Below are positions 19,418-20,799 of a DNA stretch of 20,799 nt, one piece after another. The translations under genes were made by a program, and so were the position numbers. The notes under the pieces were generated by a model. It did no database searches. It saw only the letters and a list, made by a program, of their open reading frames with translations, and was not told where the DNA came from. Each line of letters opens with the position of its first letter. Within the stretch, counting starts at the first letter, position 1. This DNA is from a virus: positions 1 through 20,799 of the IMG/VR virus record IMGVR_UViG_3300027896_003915, one strand, 5' to 3'.

Positions 19418-20605
19418 TTAATTTACTTCCTGCGGTTGTATTTTGATAGTTGATAATTCCAGTATAGAAATATCAATAATTGGTTCTTCTATAGAGTTTA
19501 ATATATTCATAAGTTCGGAGAACTTTTCTTTTGTATAGAAATCTTCTGGATTTTTATCACTTTTAGAAGAATTACACGATTTACATAATATACAAGCATT
19601 TTTACGAGTCAAAGCGTTACCCTTTGATAATGGTTTGACATGATCAACGCATAAATCCTTATCTTTGCCGCAATTAAAGCATTTATTATTAAATAGTGTA
19701 AAAGTAAAAGCTTCGTCTGCGGCGGTAAAATATTCGTTTACTTTAAGCACCAAAGATCTTCTTCTTCGATCCTTCTCACGAAGCTTCTCAGGAAATTTCT
19801 TTTGTCTATATGATGCTCCACATATTGTTGAACAATATTTTGCTTTGGCATTCATATAAGTTATTTCGTTTTTACAGTGTAAACAAAATCTTCTATTTTT
19901 TTCTTTTTCCCCTTTTACTTTATCGCTTCTTTTTTTGATATAATAAAGGCTCAAACACAATTCAGAACAGTATTTTGCACGAATATTGCGGCCAACTATT
20001 CTTTTTTCACAATGTAAACAGTATTTTTTAATTTTTGATTTAGGTTTACTTTTCTTATGGGTTATTCTATATTGCTTGTGATACAGAGCAAGACTATCGG
20101 CTTTTTTTATTTTTCTGTCAAACTCTCTGCATTGTTTGGAACAATATATAGCATCCGCTCTTCTTTTTAAAATTTGGCCGCCACAATATAAACAGAAGTT
20201 TTTTGGACGAGATTCTATTTTTTCTTTTCTTTTTGTTTTTAATTTCTCGTTTGTTGCTGCATGTTTACATTTTCTAGAACAATATTTTGCTTTAGTGTTT
20301 CTGCCAAGAATTTCTTTTCCACACAATTTGCAATTTTTAGCAGTTTCTGGCGAATCGCGATTTTTATTTTTCAACATAGTATGCCAGTAATCTTCTCTAC
20401 ATTCGCTGGAACAATATTTGGCGTTTTTAGGCTTTCCAGTTATTTCTTTTTTGCATTGCCTGCAAAACACAGCCGGGCGAGAAGATTTTTGTTTTTGCCA
20501 TTTATGTTTATCTCTGCATACGCCCGAGCAATACTTAGCAGAACTAATTTTGGAAGAAATATCTATTCCGCATTGTAAGCATATTCTTATTTCATTATTT
20601 TCCAT
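19418..20605 (-). CDS. HNH endonuclease with six N-terminal zinc knuckles (homing-type)
   Basis: The protein has 395 residues and is very lysine-rich. Six knuckles of the form C-x2-C-x13-C-x3-C occur at Cys 9/12/26/30, 48/51/65/69, 92/95/109/113, 138/141/155/159, 196/199/213/217 and 241/244/258/262. Each has a core like AKYCS before the last cysteine, and basic linkers of variable length separate them. A canonical HNH domain follows at about 305-357: Cys309/Cys312, the catalytic-type pair Asp321-His322, Asn336, Cys341/Cys344, then Asn345 and Lys348. The HNH family cuts DNA with one metal ion. I infer that the knuckle array binds DNA and gives specificity. The start at 20605 follows a rather weak GAGAGT ribosome site overlapping the upstream stop. 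The gene ends directly against the hub gene start. Among large structural genes it is most likely a free-standing homing endonuclease rather than a virion part. Confidence 0.88.
   Translation of the reverse strand: MENNEIRICLQCGIDISSKISSAKYCSGVCRDKHKWQKQKSSRPAVFCRQCKKEITGKPKNAKYCSSECREDYWHTMLKNKNRDSPETAKNCKLCGKEILGRNTKAKYCSRKCKHAATNEKLKTKRKEKIESRPKNFCLYCGGQILKRRADAIYCSKQCREFDRKIKKADSLALYHKQYRITHKKSKPKSKIKKYCLHCEKRIVGRNIRAKYCSELCLSLYYIKKRSDKVKGEKEKNRRFCLHCKNEITYMNAKAKYCSTICGASYRQKKFPEKLREKDRRRRSLVLKVNEYFTAADEAFTFTLFNNKCFNCGKDKDLCVDHVKPLSKGNALTRKNACILCKSCNSSKSDKNPEDFYTKEKFSELMNILNSIEEPIIDISILELSTIKIQPQEVN
19426..19431 (-). promoter_or_regulatory. Shine-Dalgarno site of the hub gene, inside the HNH gene 3' end
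   Basis: AGGAAG on the minus strand lies 8 bases before the hub ATG (19417) and within the last codons of the HNH gene (about Gln-Glu-Val-Asn-stop). The HNH stop TAA (19418-19420) touches the hub ATG with no gap. The hub gene therefore depends on sequence inside the HNH reading frame for its ribosome site, and the two are probably translationally coupled. Confidence 0.7.
19820..20581 (-). repeat. Six-copy zinc-knuckle coding repeat
   Basis: This stretch encodes the six CxxC...AKYCSxxC knuckles of the HNH protein, spaced 39 to 58 codons apart. Similarity is visible in the DNA as well: the 17 bases gaacaatattttgcttt (plus strand) occur identically at 19830-19846 and 20277-20293. Close variants occur near 19966, 20139, 20410 and 20527. 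The pattern suggests internal duplication. Confidence 0.8.
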
Positions 20606-20616
20606 TTTTTTACTCT

Positions 20617-20799
20617 CTATTTTGTTGTTGCTCCCAAGTTAGGAAGTCCCAAATCTGCAGAAACATCATTTCCGCCGAAGCTTAGAGGGGAACTACCCGG
20701 ATGGTATTGGCTTGGGGTATTTTGTGTTGGCGAAAGACCAAATAATCCCCTAATTGAATTGCCTGCGCTAGATACTAAGGAGTTTATTTGGTCTTTCGC
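20617..20799 (-). CDS. C-terminal end of an unidentified protein (5' part outside window)
   Basis: Reading from the right edge in the frame that begins at base 20799 gives 60 codons and a TAG stop at 20617-20619. The fragment starts AKDQINSLVSSAGNSIRG and is then rich in Gly, Pro, Ser and Asn (a LFGLSPTQ stretch, then HPGSSPLSFGG and a final LGLPNLGATTK). This looks like a flexible, low-complexity tail of a structural protein; I do not recognise a family. It sits just upstream of the HNH gene, and its stop is 11 bases before that start, so it belongs to the same transcription unit. The last 16 bases of the window form one arm of a perfect inverted repeat with 20730-20745, so the first few residues could be affected by an assembly or amplification artefact. 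Confidence 0.6.
   Translation of the reverse strand, partial: AKDQINSLVSSAGNSIRGLFGLSPTQNTPSQYHPGSSPLSFGGNDVSADLGLPNLGATTK
20730..20799. repeat. Perfect 16-bp inverted repeat at the right edge
   Basis: Bases 20730-20745 (GCGAAAGACCAAATAA) are the exact reverse complement of 20784-20799 (TTATTTGGTCTTTCGC), separated by 38 bases. The right arm ends exactly at the end of the window, so the repeat may extend further. Both arms lie in the C-terminal coding fragment. A transcript could form a hairpin, but the position at the edge also suits a fold-back artefact at a contig end. Confidence 0.85.

Noticed and set aside
1-20799. Extracellular contractile injection system or tailocin instead of a phage
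   Set aside because: The hub, spike, gp25 and J genes would fit, but no AAA+ ATPase of the eCIS type is in the window, and an embedded HNH homing-type gene is typical of phage genomes. Not excluded, only less likely.

Overview
The window looks like a piece of the late structural region of a large contractile-tailed (myovirus-type) bacteriophage, or less likely a related contractile injection particle. All genes lie on the minus strand, so transcription runs from the right end to the left. The DNA is AT-rich. It is almost fully coding: the longest gap between genes is 16 bases, two stop/start pairs overlap as TAATG, and one start follows a stop directly. No stretch over 300 bases lacks a gene. 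Almost every gene has a clear purine-rich Shine-Dalgarno sequence about 6 bases before its ATG. This points to a bacterial host that uses such signals; the host itself cannot be identified from this window. I saw no promoter, terminator, tRNA, CRISPR array or insertion sequence.

In order of transcription (right to left): (1) 20617-20799, the last 60 codons of an unidentified protein. (2) 19418-20605, a 395-residue HNH endonuclease with six CxxC/CxxxC zinc knuckles before the nuclease domain, probably a free-standing homing-type gene inserted in the structural operon. (3) 14672-19417, a very large (1581 residues) baseplate hub/tail protein. (4) 12586-14661, a central spike protein with an OB fold and a repetitive beta C-terminus. 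(5) 10692-12569, an unusual protein with long hydrophobic segments, a cysteine cluster and a bacterial Ig-like C-terminus. (6) 9328-10692, an unrecognised protein with one hydrophobic segment. (7) 8900-9328, a small gp25/GpW-like baseplate wedge protein. (8) 5630-8884, a baseplate J (gp6/gp47)-like wedge protein with a long central insertion. (9) 1-5625, a reading frame of at least 1875 codons that runs off the left edge: a modular wedge/fibre protein with an Ig-like N-terminus, many small beta modules and a LamG-like lectin fold interrupted by three tandem repeats.

The order hub, spike, (two membrane-associated candidates), gp25, J, fibre matches the usual baseplate assembly block of myophages. 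Sizes are far above those of small phages such as P2 and suggest a large (jumbo-type) phage with an elaborate baseplate. The least ordinary parts are the two hydrophobic proteins between spike and wedge genes, the multi-knuckle HNH gene, and the beta-module repertoire shared between the J-like and fibre proteins. All family assignments come from reading the translations by eye, without database search.
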